Shown here one piece after another: positions 22,556 to 32,477 of a stretch of 64,000 nt of DNA. The notes below the pieces were generated by a model, which had not been told where the DNA came from, ran no database searches, and saw nothing but the letters and a program-made list of their open reading frames with translations. Source of the DNA: Ampullaceana balthica (lineage: Eukaryota; Mollusca; Gastropoda; Lymnaeidae); the NCBI GenBank assembly GCA_944989445.1, contig CALYLW010000343.1:62001-126000 (forward strand). Reading direction: 5' to 3'. Made by a program: the position numbers and the translations under genes. The first letter of the stretch is position 1. Each line of letters opens with the position of its first letter.

Positions 22556-23965
22556 CATAGCACCACGGCCCTAGAGCTAAACAGTGTTAGCACATCAGGC
22601 ATAGCACCACGTCCCTAGAGCCAAACAGTGTTAGCACATCAGGCATAGCACCACTTCCCTAGAGCCAAACAGTGTTAGCACATCTGGAATAGCACCACGT
22701 CCCTAGAGCCAAACAGTGTTAGCACATCTGGAATAGCACCACGTCCCTAGAGCCAAACAGTGTTAGCACATCTGGAATAGCACCACGTCCCTAGAGCCAA
22801 ACAGTGTTAGCACATCTGGAATAGCACCACGTCCCTAGAGCCAAACAGTGTTAGCACATCTGGAATAGCACCACGTCCCTAGAGCTAAACAGTGTTAGCA
22901 TATCAGGCATAGCACCACGTCCTTAGAGCCAAACAGTGTTAGCACATCAGGCATAGCACCACGTCCCTAGAGCCAAACAGTGATAGCACATCAGGCATAG
23001 CACCACGTCCCTAGAGCCAAACAGTGTTAGCACATCTGGAATAGCACCACGTCCCTAGAGCCAAACAGTGTTAGCACATCTGGAATAGCACCACGTCCCT
23101 AGAGCCAAACAGTGTTAGCACATCTGGAATAGCATCACGTCCCTAGAGCCAAACAGTGTTAGCACATCTGGAATAGCACCACGTCCCTAGAGTATAACAG
23201 TGTTAGCACATCTGGAATAGCACCACGTCCCTAGAGCCAAACAGTGTTAGCACATCAGGCATAGCATCACGTCCCTAGAGCCAAACAGTGTTAGCACATC
23301 TGGAATAGCACCACGTCCCTAGAGCATAACAGTGTTAGCACATCTGGAATAGCACCACGTCCCTAGAGCCAAACAGTGTTAGCACATCTGGAATAGCACC
23401 ACGTCCCTAGAGCAAAACAGTGTTAGCACATCTGGCATAGCACCACGGCCCTGGAGTATAAGTGTTAGCACATCTGGAATGGCACCACGTCCCTAGAGCC
23501 AAACAGTGTTAGCACATCAGGCATAGCACCACGTCCCTAGAGCCAAACAGTGTTAGCACATCTGGAATAGCACCACGTCCCTAGAGCCAAACAGTGTTAG
23601 CACATCTGGCATAGCACTACGACCCTAGAGCCAAACAGTGTTAGCACATCTGGAATAGCACCACGTCCCTAGAGCCAAACAGTGTTAGCACATCAGGCAT
23701 AGCACTACGACCCTAGAGCCAAACAGTGTTAGCACATCTGGCATAGCACCACGGCCCTGGAGTATAAGTGTTAGTACATCTGGAATAGCACCACGGCCCT
23801 AGAGTCAAACAGTGTTAGCACATCTGGCATAGCTCCACGTCCCTAGAGCCAAACAGTGTTAGCACATCTGGCATAGCACCACGTCCCTAGAGCCAAACAG
23901 TGTTAGCACATCTGGCATAGCACCACGGCCCTAGAGCCAAACAGTGTTAGCACATCTGGCATAGA
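22556..23965. repeat. 44-bp minisatellite, ~32 copies
   Basis: The unit AGCACCACGTCCCTAGAGCC plus AAACAGTGTTAGCACATCTG and GAAT has a 44-bp period. Three suffix variants (TCTGGAAT, TCAGGCAT, TCTGGCAT) are interspersed. Rare variants such as GGAGTATAAGTGTTAG recur at about 23,455 and 23,760, showing block duplication of several units. There are no unique spacers, so it is not a CRISPR-like structure. Confidence 0.96.
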
Positions 23966-24174
23966 GACCACATTTCTACAAGGATCACACAAGGAGACAC
24001 AGGATTATCACAGTGTTACACACTGAATAGATCAGATACAGGATTATCACAAGTGTTACACACTGACTAGGTCGGAATGAGACATCGACTAGCTGAACGT
24101 CGTGTGCCGTGTTCTTAAACTGACGAGTCAAACTTCAAATAACACATCAAGTAAGTTACTCAGTTGTTTGCTAT
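23966..24174. repeat. Imperfect ~50-bp direct duplication
   Basis: ACAGGATTATCACAGTGTTACACACTGAATAG-type sequence occurs twice (about 24,000-24,027 and 24,038-24,068), with small indels. The rest of this stretch is unique. Confidence 0.6.
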
Positions 24175-24260
24175 GGTTGCTGTTGTTGTCGTTGCTGTTG
24201 CTTTTTTTGCTGTTGTTGTTGCTGTTGTTGTTGTTGCTGTTGTTTTGTTATTGATTATTG
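24175..24260. repeat. TTG/GCT trinucleotide microsatellite
   Basis: Imperfect GTTGCT/GTTGTT repeats. Open frames on both strands through this and the following array are by-products. Confidence 0.85.
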
Positions 24261-24280
24261 TTGGATTTGCTGCTTGTATA

Positions 24281-24357
24281 ATCCACTCCCGACTCATCCA
24301 CTCCCGACTCATCCACTCCCGACTCATCCACTCCCGACTCATCCACTCCCGACTCTT
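24281..24357. repeat. 15-bp minisatellite, 5 copies
   Basis: The unit ACTCATCCACTCCCG repeats perfectly about five times. Confidence 0.95.
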
Positions 24358-25028
24358 TTACTCATTGGTCCAAATCAACTATTTGCCCGTGCGTCACCCC
24401 ATATTTAAAAGACGTTGCTGTTCGGAATTGTTTGTACTAAATGACCTTCACCTGATTTTTGAACGTCGCATCGTGGCCTGAATGTCGAGAAATGAACAAC
24501 TGTCGCAAATAGTGGCGAGAATTATTGTAGACTTTTTGGGAGAGAAGAATTCATCAACTTCAGAAGTTCTAAGAATATGTCCAGCGGTTTTTAGAAGTGT
24601 CCGGTGTATGAAATACATTCTAGTCAGTCACGCACCTGGAGTCTTCCAAGAGTGTCCGAATTTTCTAAATTGTCAATTGTAATGATGTCCAAGGACTTGC
24701 AATAGTTTTTTGCGTCTATCTTATAAAACAGATTTTTGTTGGGGAAAATAAACGAAATAAGTAATCTTGAGCACAATGACCCAAACATTTTCTCGATTGT
24801 AAATTCTGTTGCTAATCAATCATTTATTTACATAATCACACACACACAAATCTATTACTGACACTCATTCTATACAGAAGATTATTGCGCACATGCACAC
24901 ACACACACAAACACAACGTATACACCTATATTAATTATAAGTTAAAAGAAGATCTTTCCTTTGAATTGAATGATGTAAAACATGACAGTTTTATTAAACC
25001 CTAACCGTATGTTCAAGAAATCTTAGTG
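24358..25028. other. Unique-looking spacer
   Basis: Short open frames (66 codons at 24,482-24,682) without recognisable features; short CA runs at 24,835-24,915. No gene is supported. Confidence 0.4.
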
Positions 25029-25036
25029 ACATAATT

Positions 25037-25221
25037 CAGTGCTTCTCAAAGTGGAGGTCCACGGACCTAGCTGGTCCGTCGGCCATCCGTTGCCGGTCCG
25101 CAGATGTTCTCAAAAAAAGGACACAAAAAAATGCCCAGTGCAGGGAAAATAGTGCACCGCTCCCTGTGCAATGGAAAAAATTCCTGCCGGTCCGCCATAC
25201 TAAAAATTTTGAGAAGTACTG
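25037..25221. mobile_element. 185-bp hAT MITE with 8-bp TSD (7/8)
   Basis: The left end CAGTGCTTCTCAAAGTGG and the right end TTTTGAGAAGTACTG are inverted repeats (13/14 over the first 14 bases). Flanks are ACATAATT (25,029-25,036) and ACATAAAT (25,222-25,229). Internal GGTCCGC/GGTCCACGGACC motifs are typical of non-autonomous hAT elements with CAG.G.TTCTCAA termini. Confidence 0.9.
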
Positions 25222-25295
25222 ACATAAATTAACACATATTTAAATAATATGTTAAATGAATGAATAGAAACAAATTTCATCTTCTTATCTTATCT

Positions 25296-25560
25296 ATACA
25301 GACGCCCCTTCTATACTGAAGATTAATGCGTCCACAGACCATGACAGATGGACTGTTGGCAAGTGATGCAGCGTTCACAGGCCACGGCTTTGAGGGTTCC
25401 ACGCATTACCCAGCCACCTAACTAGTGTTAGGTACCCATTCGGAGCTGGGTGACTCAGGGACGCCCTAGGCCCCGGGAACAGATCCTTGCCTTCGCACGG
25501 ATTCGAACCCGTGACGGTACGCCAGTCGAGCGCGCTGCCACTCTACCACCGCGTCTATAC
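25296..25560 (-). mobile_element. tRNA-derived SINE (copy 1)
   Basis: Read on the minus strand from about 25,558, the head contains GGTGGTAGAGTGGCAGCGCG, an A-box-like promoter element, and then GGGTTCGAATCCGTG, which contains a perfect B box (GTTCGAATC). It continues into an unrelated body with CAGCTCCGAATGGGTACCTA and a tail ending near 25,300. The short repeats TCTATAC and CTATACTGAAGATT lie at the ends. A related copy lies at 27,090-27,262. The A box and B box imply transcription by RNA polymerase III in active relatives. Confidence 0.85.
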
Positions 25561-25589
25561 TCATAATTATAGTCAACATTAATTGTTAT

Positions 25590-26140
25590 GATTCTGTTGA
25601 GAAGCCTTTGAACTACAAAGTTTTTAAACTCTTGTTGGTATCAAATTATTGTGGTGCGAATAAATTCTCCCAGATTCTGGTTACTAGTTGCTTCTCAAAT
25701 TTTTTATTTCATGAACTTCATGGTGGAGTACAAAGATTCATTGGCATTTGTGTTATCAGTCACCAAAGTCTGGAATTATTTTGTTTTAATATAGAAATCA
25801 TTTCTTAACATTCTTTTTAATAATGTCCCCAACAGCACGCGGTTGTTTAGCACTAGCAATATTTCAAGCGATGGCACTGCCTCAGTTAAAGTGACGCCTT
25901 CTATTGCTGTAAGCAGAACGTGTAGTGTCTGTTGCTGACATATTCTAGACTTCAACCCAGCAGCAAGCCTGCGTTTTCTTAATTCAGGTTGCAGTGTGGA
26001 TACTGGGATGTAAACTCTTCATCACTTCTTTGATAGTGTCGCTTCGAATTTCTAGCTTTGTATTTTACTTGCAGTTTCATCATTTTCAAAAGAAGAAAAA
26101 TTAGCTTACCGTCTTTATCGATAAATGCAAAGTCCTCTTC
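25590..26140 (-). pseudogene. Decayed hAT-type transposase N-terminal region (tentative)
   Basis: On the minus strand, frames between about 26,110 and 25,820 read KARNSKRHYQRSDEEFTSQY PH followed, with frame changes, by KRRLAAGLKSRICQQQ. The pattern RH...H.EEF...YP..N..RKR.LA.L resembles the zinc-finger/linker part of hAT transposases of the GTF2IRD2/ZBED-like group. There are several stops and frameshifts. The surrounding hAT ends (25,037-25,221 and 26,455-26,512) fit a broken hAT neighbourhood, but they may belong to different families. The family call is inference. Confidence 0.45.
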
Positions 26141-26454
26141 CAATTCTGAAAAAATTATTAATATTTTCGTTTCCTGCTACTTGTTATGCCATAATTGATG
26201 CAAATTTTAAAATAATACGTTACTAATTTTAACATGAATAATAGTAATGGTCAATGCTTCGAAATGCGAATTTTTAAAAAAAACCGGAACCAAAAATGTC
26301 ATTGTTTACGTCACCAACCAACCGGACACCATTCTCTACATTCTACCCAATTTTTGTCAATCCTTTGTTTCTGCACACAAAAAAAATATTTAAACTTTAT
26401 TTTTTAAAAATATTAAATATTTAAAAATTCTAAATTCATAGATTGTTTGGGAGC

Positions 26455-26512
26455 CGCAACGTGAAGACAGAAGAGCCACTTGCAGCTCGCGAACTGCACT
26501 TTGGCTGACGTT
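26455..26512. mobile_element. hAT terminus fragment (GAGCCGC...GCTCGCGAACTGCA type)
   Basis: GGGAGCCGCAACG, AGAGCCACTTGCAGCTCGCG and AACTGCACTTTGGCTGACG resemble the 3' end of widespread hAT elements whose last bases contain GGCTCGCGAGCCGCA. The terminal bases and TSD are not identifiable. Confidence 0.5.
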
Positions 26513-27089
26513 GTTGTAAACGGACGTGATTCATTCACTTGGAAGAGTCCCTAACGATACACGCCTGGACTCGCCCGAGGGTAGAGCGGTAAAGTTGGGG
26601 GTGTGGGGGGGGGACAGAACCCAGGACTGACGTCCATGTCTGGCAGTGGACCCAATCGATAATGGGTGATCTGAATGCGCATGCTACTGTTAGTGGTCAG
26701 CTTCTGAACAATGGACACGTGAAGCGCGTGCGGCACTGTTTGGCCACCGGGTTATCGCATGCGCCTATTGACCTGATGGCGGACCGAATGACATGGCCTT
26801 AATGGCCTGCGAGTGACCGGAAGTTCTGAGACAGGGGAAGTCATGATGGAGTGGAGTTTGGACAAAACAACGGACGAAAATCATTTAAGTCCTAGAGAGG
26901 AATAAAATTAACGGCTTAGAGAGCAGTGCTAATGTTAATTTTACGTTAGTAAAACTAATTTAAAAAGTGTAAAATGAAAGCACAATACAACGGAGCCTGG
27001 TAAACAACTCTAGTGAGGTGCATAACGATAGTAAGGTTCCCTTATCATAACATGCTGGACGATGGGACAAGTGAAGTAGCGTTTTTGGC
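26513..27089. other. Unique-looking spacer
   Basis: No gene recognised. CGAGGGTAGAGCGGTAAAG at about 26,575 slightly resembles a tRNA A box but has no B box at the right distance. Confidence 0.4.
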
Positions 27090-27262
27090 ATACGAGGGGA
27101 TAGTGTGGCTAGCACAATGCCCTTTAACCCTATAACTAATGCTAGGTACGCATCAGAGCTGGGTGGAACCTGGTGCATACTTATCCACGGGAACAAGACC
27201 CCCCCCCCATTTCTTAGAGATATACGCCAGTCGAGTGCACTGCCGCTCGACCACCCCCCTCC
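27090..27262 (-). mobile_element. tRNA-derived SINE (copy 2), degenerate
   Basis: On the minus strand, GGTGGTCGAGCGGCAGTGCA and CTCGACTGGCGTAT match the head of the SINE at 25,296-25,560, and CCCAGCTCTGATGCGTACCT matches its body. The B box region has decayed: it is replaced by a G/C run. So this copy is not expected to be transcribable. Confidence 0.75.
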
Positions 27263-27289
27263 TTTAAGTGCATAATCCAAAGTCTTTAA

Positions 27290-27575
27290 ACAATGACAAG
27301 TTATACGTGAATTATTCACATTCGCAGTATTCCAACTACTGAGGCCTTCAAGACTGCTGTTAAATAAAACACATCTCTTCAAACTTTACTTAATAACAAT
27401 GCAACATTTCTTTAATGATAAGCGTATCATGTGTATATCGTAATGTTCAATATGTAGTAGTTATGATATGTATGTTTCACATAGAATGAATTGATAATTA
27501 TGCGTGTTGCTAGTTTTATACAAATTGTAGTGAGTCCCTTCACTTGTTGGGGAACTGCGATATATCAATTATCAA
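27290..27575 (+). mobile_element. LINE 3' tail (copy B)
   Basis: It begins with GAGGCCTTCAAGACTGCTGT and ACATCTCTTCAAACTTTACT. Their translation resembles the FK.AL.KTHLF block that ends many CR1/jockey-type reverse transcriptase proteins; a stop sits in the middle. It continues with ACATTTCTTTAATGATAAGCG and TGTAGTGAGTCCCTTC, parallel to the copy at 43,045-43,309. Confidence 0.68.
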
Positions 27576-27721
27576 ATTATGACTAATGTTACTAAAATTG
27601 ATGGACTCGCACCAGCGCTGTTATACACTAATATGAAAACTTTTAAAATTGTATAAATCAGCAAATGTATCTCTTAATACTTCCTACTCAAAATTACCAT
27701 CGCCTTTTTCTCCCCGACTAC

Positions 27722-27795
27722 TTTACAGCTGGGTAGCGATGTAAGTAGTGCGCTAGCCTCACAAGCTGAGGTGTGTGGGATCTAGCCCACGCTAA
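27722..27795 (+). mobile_element. tRNA-like SINE head (tentative)
   Basis: GGTAGCGATGTAAGTAGTGCGC followed about 30 bases later by GTGGGATCTAGCCC gives A-box-like and B-box-like elements (B box with one mismatch). No second copy in the window confirms it. Confidence 0.4.
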
Positions 27796-27928
27796 GCGAC
27801 ATTATGAAAAATTGATCTATATGACTAATAAGTTCAACGCTGACTTGGAGAGGAGATGGGCGCCGCCAAGTCTAAGAAGCCCCGAGAAAGTTCTAATGGA
27901 AACCCCCTACGACCACGTGTTTGTGGGA

Positions 27929-27966
27929 CACACACACACACACACACACAGACACACACACACACA

Positions 27967-28045
<79 letters not shown>
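27929..28045. repeat. (CA)n microsatellite
   Basis: About 117 bp of CA dinucleotides with periodic CAGA interruptions. Open frames on both strands are artefacts. Confidence 0.98.
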
Positions 28046-28047
<2 letters not shown>

Positions 28048-28118
28048 TACAGCTAAATCTGTTCACGTATCTTGAGCTTTATGAAAACTTTAATGTCGAT
28101 TGGATATAGAAATAAAAT

Positions 28119-28163
28119 AGCTCTGTAAATTAGCTCTGTAAATTAGCTCTGTAAATTAGCTCT
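28119..28163. repeat. 13-bp repeat, ~3.5 copies
   Basis: AGCTCTGTAAATT repeated in tandem just left of hAT-A copy 2. Confidence 0.93.
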
Positions 28164-29420
28164 GCCAGAAAACCTGGCCTTTCAATACACGTCCACAATT
28201 CAACAAAGATTTTGGTATCTACTGGGCAGTGGCGTAGCTAGGGGGGCGGTGGGGGTGGTCCGCCCCGGGCGGCACTCATGAAGGGGGCGGCATTTGTTTG
28301 TGGGCATTTGAAAAGTACAACTATTTCCGACAACCACCCCTTTTCTTTTGAAGAGGGAAAACCAAGGTGAAACAAAAATATTTGTAATTTCGACTCTTAA
28401 TTAAAGGATTCGCTCAACATTTTTTGATTACATAGTGGATATTATAACTAGCGCAAAACCGTTCAAAAATTTTAAATCACTCAAAAAAGGTGTCCATTTG
28501 TTTGGAAAACTAAGCGGTATAAGTCACAGATGACTCTTTTATAAGAAAAGTACGCAAAAAACACATCACCGCTGGGCCGAATAATATGTGCTATTAATAT
28601 CGCCACGACAGCTTGTACGTGGAATTTTGACATTCGCAAAATGATGAACGAACACGTACCTAAAGGCTTGGTGGTTCAAATATTGTTTTTAACTTGCAAG
28701 TAGTAATTTATATTACTGTTTCAGTTTTCAGAAAATTATTGTAAGGTAAGTTATTAAAAATTAAATTTATTTTGTTTTTATTAGTGACACAAATATTTTG
28801 TGTTTTTCGTTAAAATACGGTTATTCATTAAACATGTTACGCCTATCTAATGTGTAAATAATTTGAATTCGTCTATTTTATGGAAAATTATTAAGATTTA
28901 TGACAATAATCTGTAAATATTCAAATTTCTCTGATAATAAACACCACAAGAGGCATAATAATTTCGAAAATCGACATAATTAAAATTTCAATCGTCTTGG
29001 AAAAATTGACATCTGATGAAGTAACTAGGAAAACGAGATCAGATGCTGGAATTATACTCATTCAATATAATTTAAAAATTTATGGAAACCCGTCTTTTTA
29101 AAAATTAATGCAAAGGGAAAATTCAGAAGACGTGGTTCTATTTTTAGAACAAGAAGTACAACGAGAAATGTTTTTATCCAGGGATGGATATGTAAAAGAA
29201 AAGAAAAGAACGCTTTGATGAGTTCATGTCCTTGCAAGAAAATATTCGTATATAATACCATGTAACTTACTAAATGAAGCATTTTAACATCAAATAAATC
29301 ACTTTATTGACATTGACAAAGAACAGTTCAATATGGAAAGAAATAATATCCAGGTTTTAATGGCTGTACCTAAACTACAAGAAGAAGCATTATGTTAGAA
29401 AAACCGGGGAGAAAGGTCCC

Positions 29421-29630
29421 CTTGATCTATTAAAATTTATTGAACAGTATAGATTGGAAAATTCTGTACCCAACATTGTAAATTTGCTATGAATTGTTTC
29501 AACTATTGCAATCAGTGTCGCTAGTTATGAAAGGAGCTTCTCAAAACTGAAGTTGATAAAAAATTATCTTCGTTCCACAATGAGCAATTAAAGTCAACAA
29601 AATTTTGCAATACTGTTCATAGTCCATAGA
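29421..29630 (+). pseudogene. hAT-A transposase C-terminal fragment
   Basis: In one frame, LDLLKFIEQYRLENSVPNIV is followed by a stop codon, then STIAISVASYERSFSKLKLI and KNYLRSTMSN before another stop and a FAILFI-like end. The block VAS.ERSFSKLK.IK.YLRSTM is a strong signature of the C-terminal dimerisation region of hAT transposases with TTF-type zinc fingers. Upstream (28,950-29,400) only scattered frames remain. Two in-frame stops in about 70 codons show it is a pseudogene. The upstream catalytic residues are not recognisable. Confidence 0.9.
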
Positions 29631-29687
29631 ACAAGATTTTACAGATAATTTTAATTTTGATAGCATAATAACGATTTTTTTCTATTA

Positions 29688-30310
29688 CTAGCCCCCCGCC
29701 CCTTTTCGGCGTAGCATACGCCGCAGACTTGCTCATGGAGAGTGCAAAGAAAGTGGAGAAAAGAACGGAAACAAACTTCAGCATGAAGAAATCAAAACAA
29801 CGCGAGTGAACGTCGAACTGCCAACTCATTGTTGTTTTCGAGACATTTGCAGGAGAAATTCGATACACCCCTCACTTCTATGAAGTCAGCTATAAAACGA
29901 TAATAGGTTTAAAATCGGAGTTACATAATCGATAATCCATAAAAAATAAATAAATTTAAAAAAACAACGACACCCAATTAACAACCCTAAATATGTCTAA
30001 CCTTATGTAGTAATAAATGGGAGGCGGGTAACAACAACCTCAGTGTGCGTGTCTTCACGTTTACTCGCTATTTTTTATTTACTTAGTGCTGCTTTTTGTG
30101 TCTGTACTCTCACCCCAAACCGTTCTTTGCACTGTCTATGATGAGCAAATCTGCGGCGTATGCTACGCCGCGGGTCTCTCCAGAGTTCCTTCTTTTCATT
30201 CACTCACAGTCGTTTGCCCAAACCCACCCCATTTTGACAACTGTGTCTTTCAGGAAGTCTTCACCCGTCATTAAATCATTAGCGGCGTATGCTACTCCGT
30301 GGGTCAGCTA
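29688..30310. mobile_element. Inverted pair of Helitron-type 3' ends
   Basis: On the left, read on the minus strand, a perfect 7-bp hairpin CGGCGTA-TGC-TACGCCG (29,707-29,723) is followed by a purine stretch and CTAG at 29,688-29,691, next to a T. On the right, on the plus strand, CGGCGTATGCTACTCCG lies just before GTGGGTCAGCTAG (ending 30,310) and a T. A further copy of the hairpin at about 30,154-30,172 is followed by CGGGTC. The hairpin-plus-CTAG arrangement is the Helitron 3' signature. Flanking sequences such as TTTGCACT...TGAGCAAATCTG are shared by both arms. Confidence 0.72.
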
Positions 30311-30381
30311 GTGTTGGCAATAAAAGGGTAAAAGAACGGGCACAAACAGACATTTAAAAAAAATTAAAACAAAAAACCCAA

Positions 30382-30453
30382 TGTTTTCGCTGGGGCTTGA
30401 ACCTAGGACCTTCCCCGTATAAGCGGACGTGATAACCAGTACAATACGAATCT
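30382..30453 (-). pseudogene. tRNA-Val-like pseudogene (or SINE head)
   Basis: On the minus strand, CTGGTTATCACGTCCGCTTA, then GAAGGTCCTAGGTTCAAGCC and CCAGCGAAAACA, follows the animal tRNA-Val pattern through D arm, anticodon arm, variable loop and T arm. The B box GTTCAAGCC is intact. The acceptor 5' side (AGATTCG) pairs poorly with CGAAAAC. The anticodon arm is one base short compared with the expected TCCGC-loop-GCGGA. A T-run follows the 3' end. I see a decayed or captured tRNA-Val gene inside hAT-A copy 2, not a functional tRNA. Confidence 0.65.
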
Positions 30454-30594
30454 CACGTTATTCTGTGAAGGAACAATGCAAGTGAAACGCAAGGACCATT
30501 ATTGGACTCGATTCATTGGTCGACCCCAGCGAGGGTCATTCGTCTTGCTCGGTTGCACATACTTGCGTGGTGTCTCGTATGGTCCCACGAAGAG

Positions 30595-30596
<2 letters not shown>

Positions 30597-30687
<91 letters not shown>
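30597..30687. repeat. (TA)n microsatellite
   Basis: Two TA runs separated by one TATTATA interruption. Open frames across it are artefacts. Confidence 0.97.
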
Positions 30688-30688
<1 letters not shown>

Positions 30689-31060
30689 TAGATGAAAGTG
30701 AGGAAAGTAAATGTATAAATATGATTACCTACTAATGTATACACTTTCTTTGTTTGTAAAAAAAAATCATTTATTTATAAATACAAAATAAAAGAATAGT
30801 GATTGGTAATGTTTTTGTGTGTGTGTGTAAATTTGGAATATGTTTTGCTACCTCAGTAACATTTTTGTGGCCTTCAAAAAAGTATTTTGTATTTTGAAAA
30901 TTTGTATTTATAGGTATATAATCGTATGCGGGCTCTTTTATTACTGCTTACATAAATATGGCATGCAATGGTAAACTCGTTCCCCACCTTTACTTCGTTT
31001 CAATTACAATTGTTTATACATGTTTCTTAATTTATACAAACCATAATATAATCAACTAAC

Positions 31061-31458
31061 TGGCCGTCCATAAATGACGTTACGCGATATTGGCTAATTT
31101 TGCACCCCTCCCCCTCGTCACACGTAGTCACAAAAACTTAGACCCCTTCTTCAATAAGACGTCACAAAGCTTTGCCCCCCCCCTCCCCATAAAAGCCTCA
31201 TTTTCTGTTTCAAAATGAGCATGTTTCAAATACAAATTTTGTCACTTAAGTATGTTTTTAGTGTAACGTAACGCTGCATTCTAATATCGTAACACGCGTT
31301 TTACATAAACGTCATTAAATAAAGTGTCAGTAATCAAATATTTAAGTGGTAATTTTTTTTTAAAGTTTCGCTTTTTCACGTGACGTCACATTTCTTCAAC
31401 ACCCCCCTCGTCAGAAATGTGTAACTCGAGGTGCGTGACGTCATTTAGGGAAGGCCCC
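31061..31458. mobile_element. ~398-bp MITE, GGGCCGTCC family, inside hAT-A copy 2
   Basis: The left end TGGCCGTCCATAAATGACGT and the right end GTGACGTCATTTAGGGAAGG then CCCCTA. Internal words (AGACGTCACAAAGCTTTG, C-runs, CACATTTCTTCAACACCCCC) match the copy at 16,536-16,948 in the same orientation and in the same host position. Confidence 0.88.
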
Positions 31459-31525
31459 TAAAAAGGGCGGCAAATTGGAGACCGCCCCGGGCGGCAAAAG
31501 TTCTAGCCACACCACTGCTACTGGG

Positions 31526-31990
31526 CATATCATATCCCACCCCCCCATGTCTACTACTACAGTGCTGATTTGTGCCACCCAACTGGGTGTCGGGTGGGAC
31601 ATTGTTCCCTGGCCGAGCCATCCCCGACACCTGCTGTCCCAGCTGATTGAGGTAATCAAGTTTTTCCCGTGTCGCCCCGTGCGTGACCATTGACACAGGT
31701 CTGGTCAGTGGGACCGTCTAGAGTCTAGTCAATTCTAGTGGACCAGCGTGCGTCAGCACGTGTCATCCCTTGGCGACTTTGCGCTGACCACTTGAATTAC
31801 AACATGAGGCTCTGGGGGACCATCAGTGGACAGAATAGGCCTTCTGGTCAGTGGTGGCGGTCATACGATGCTGGCGCCCTGGCGAGAGATGGGATTTGGA
31901 GCTAAAGGGATTTGAGGGCAGAATTTGTTCCGCTTGGCTGGAAGCGTGGCTGAATCTCCTGAGACATAAAGTTGAATCCGGGGTTTACAG
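31526..31990. other. Unique-looking spacer
   Basis: No gene or transposon end recognised. The 220-codon open frame starting at 31,851 consists mostly of the next array. Confidence 0.4.
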
Positions 31991-32477
31991 CGACAACTTC
32001 AGCCGCCTGGGACACACGGGCTGTCTTCAACAACTTCAGCCGCCTGGGACACACGGGCTGTCTTCAACAACTTCAGCGGCCTGGGACACACGGGCTGTCT
32101 TCAACAACTTCAGCGGCCTGGGACACACGGGCTGTCTTCAACAACTTCAGCCGCCTGGGACACACGGGCTGTCTTCAACAACTTCAGCCGCCTTGGACAC
32201 ACGGGCTGTCTTCAACAACTTAAGCGGCCTGAGACACACGGGCTGTCTTCAACAACTTCAGCGGCCTGGGACACACGGGCTGTCTTCAACAACTTCAGCG
32301 GCCTGGGACACACGGGCTGTCTTCAACAACTTCAGCGGCCTGGGACACACTGGCTGTCTTCAACAACTTCAGCGGCCTGGGACACAAGGGCTGTCTTCAA
32401 CAGCTTCAGCGGCCTGGGACACACGGGCTGTCTTCAACAACTTCAGCGGCCTGGGACACACGGGCTGTCTTCAACAT
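31991..32477. repeat. 37-bp minisatellite, ~13 copies
   Basis: The unit GCCTGGGACACACGGGCTGT plus CTTCAACAACTTCAGCC/G has a 37-bp period. Three units make 111 bp, so an open frame reads a 37-residue super-repeat through all three phases. The unit simply lacks stops; it is not called as a gene. GCC/GCG variants switch in blocks. Confidence 0.95.

Larger units (their letters stand above)
28227..31517 (+). mobile_element. hAT-A element, copy 2 (3.3 kb) with perfect 8-bp TSD
   Basis: The termini are CAGTGGCGTAGCTAGG and CTAGCCACACCACTG, 13 of 15 paired. Identical 8-mers CTACTGGG flank it at 28,219-28,226 and 31,518-31,525, which settles the boundaries. It holds a decayed transposase (C-terminal part 29,421-29,630), an inverted pair of Helitron 3' ends (29,688-30,310), a tRNA-Val-like sequence (30,382-30,453), a TA microsatellite, and a MITE (31,061-31,458) also present in copy 1. 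The element itself looks non-autonomous through decay rather than by design. Confidence 0.96.

Noticed and set aside
22556..23965. CRISPR-like array (44-bp period)
   Set aside because: The whole period is repeated; there are no unique spacers, no cas genes, and the context is eukaryotic transposon-rich DNA.
26570..26595. Possible tRNA A box
   Set aside because: No B box follows at the proper distance and no related copy was seen.
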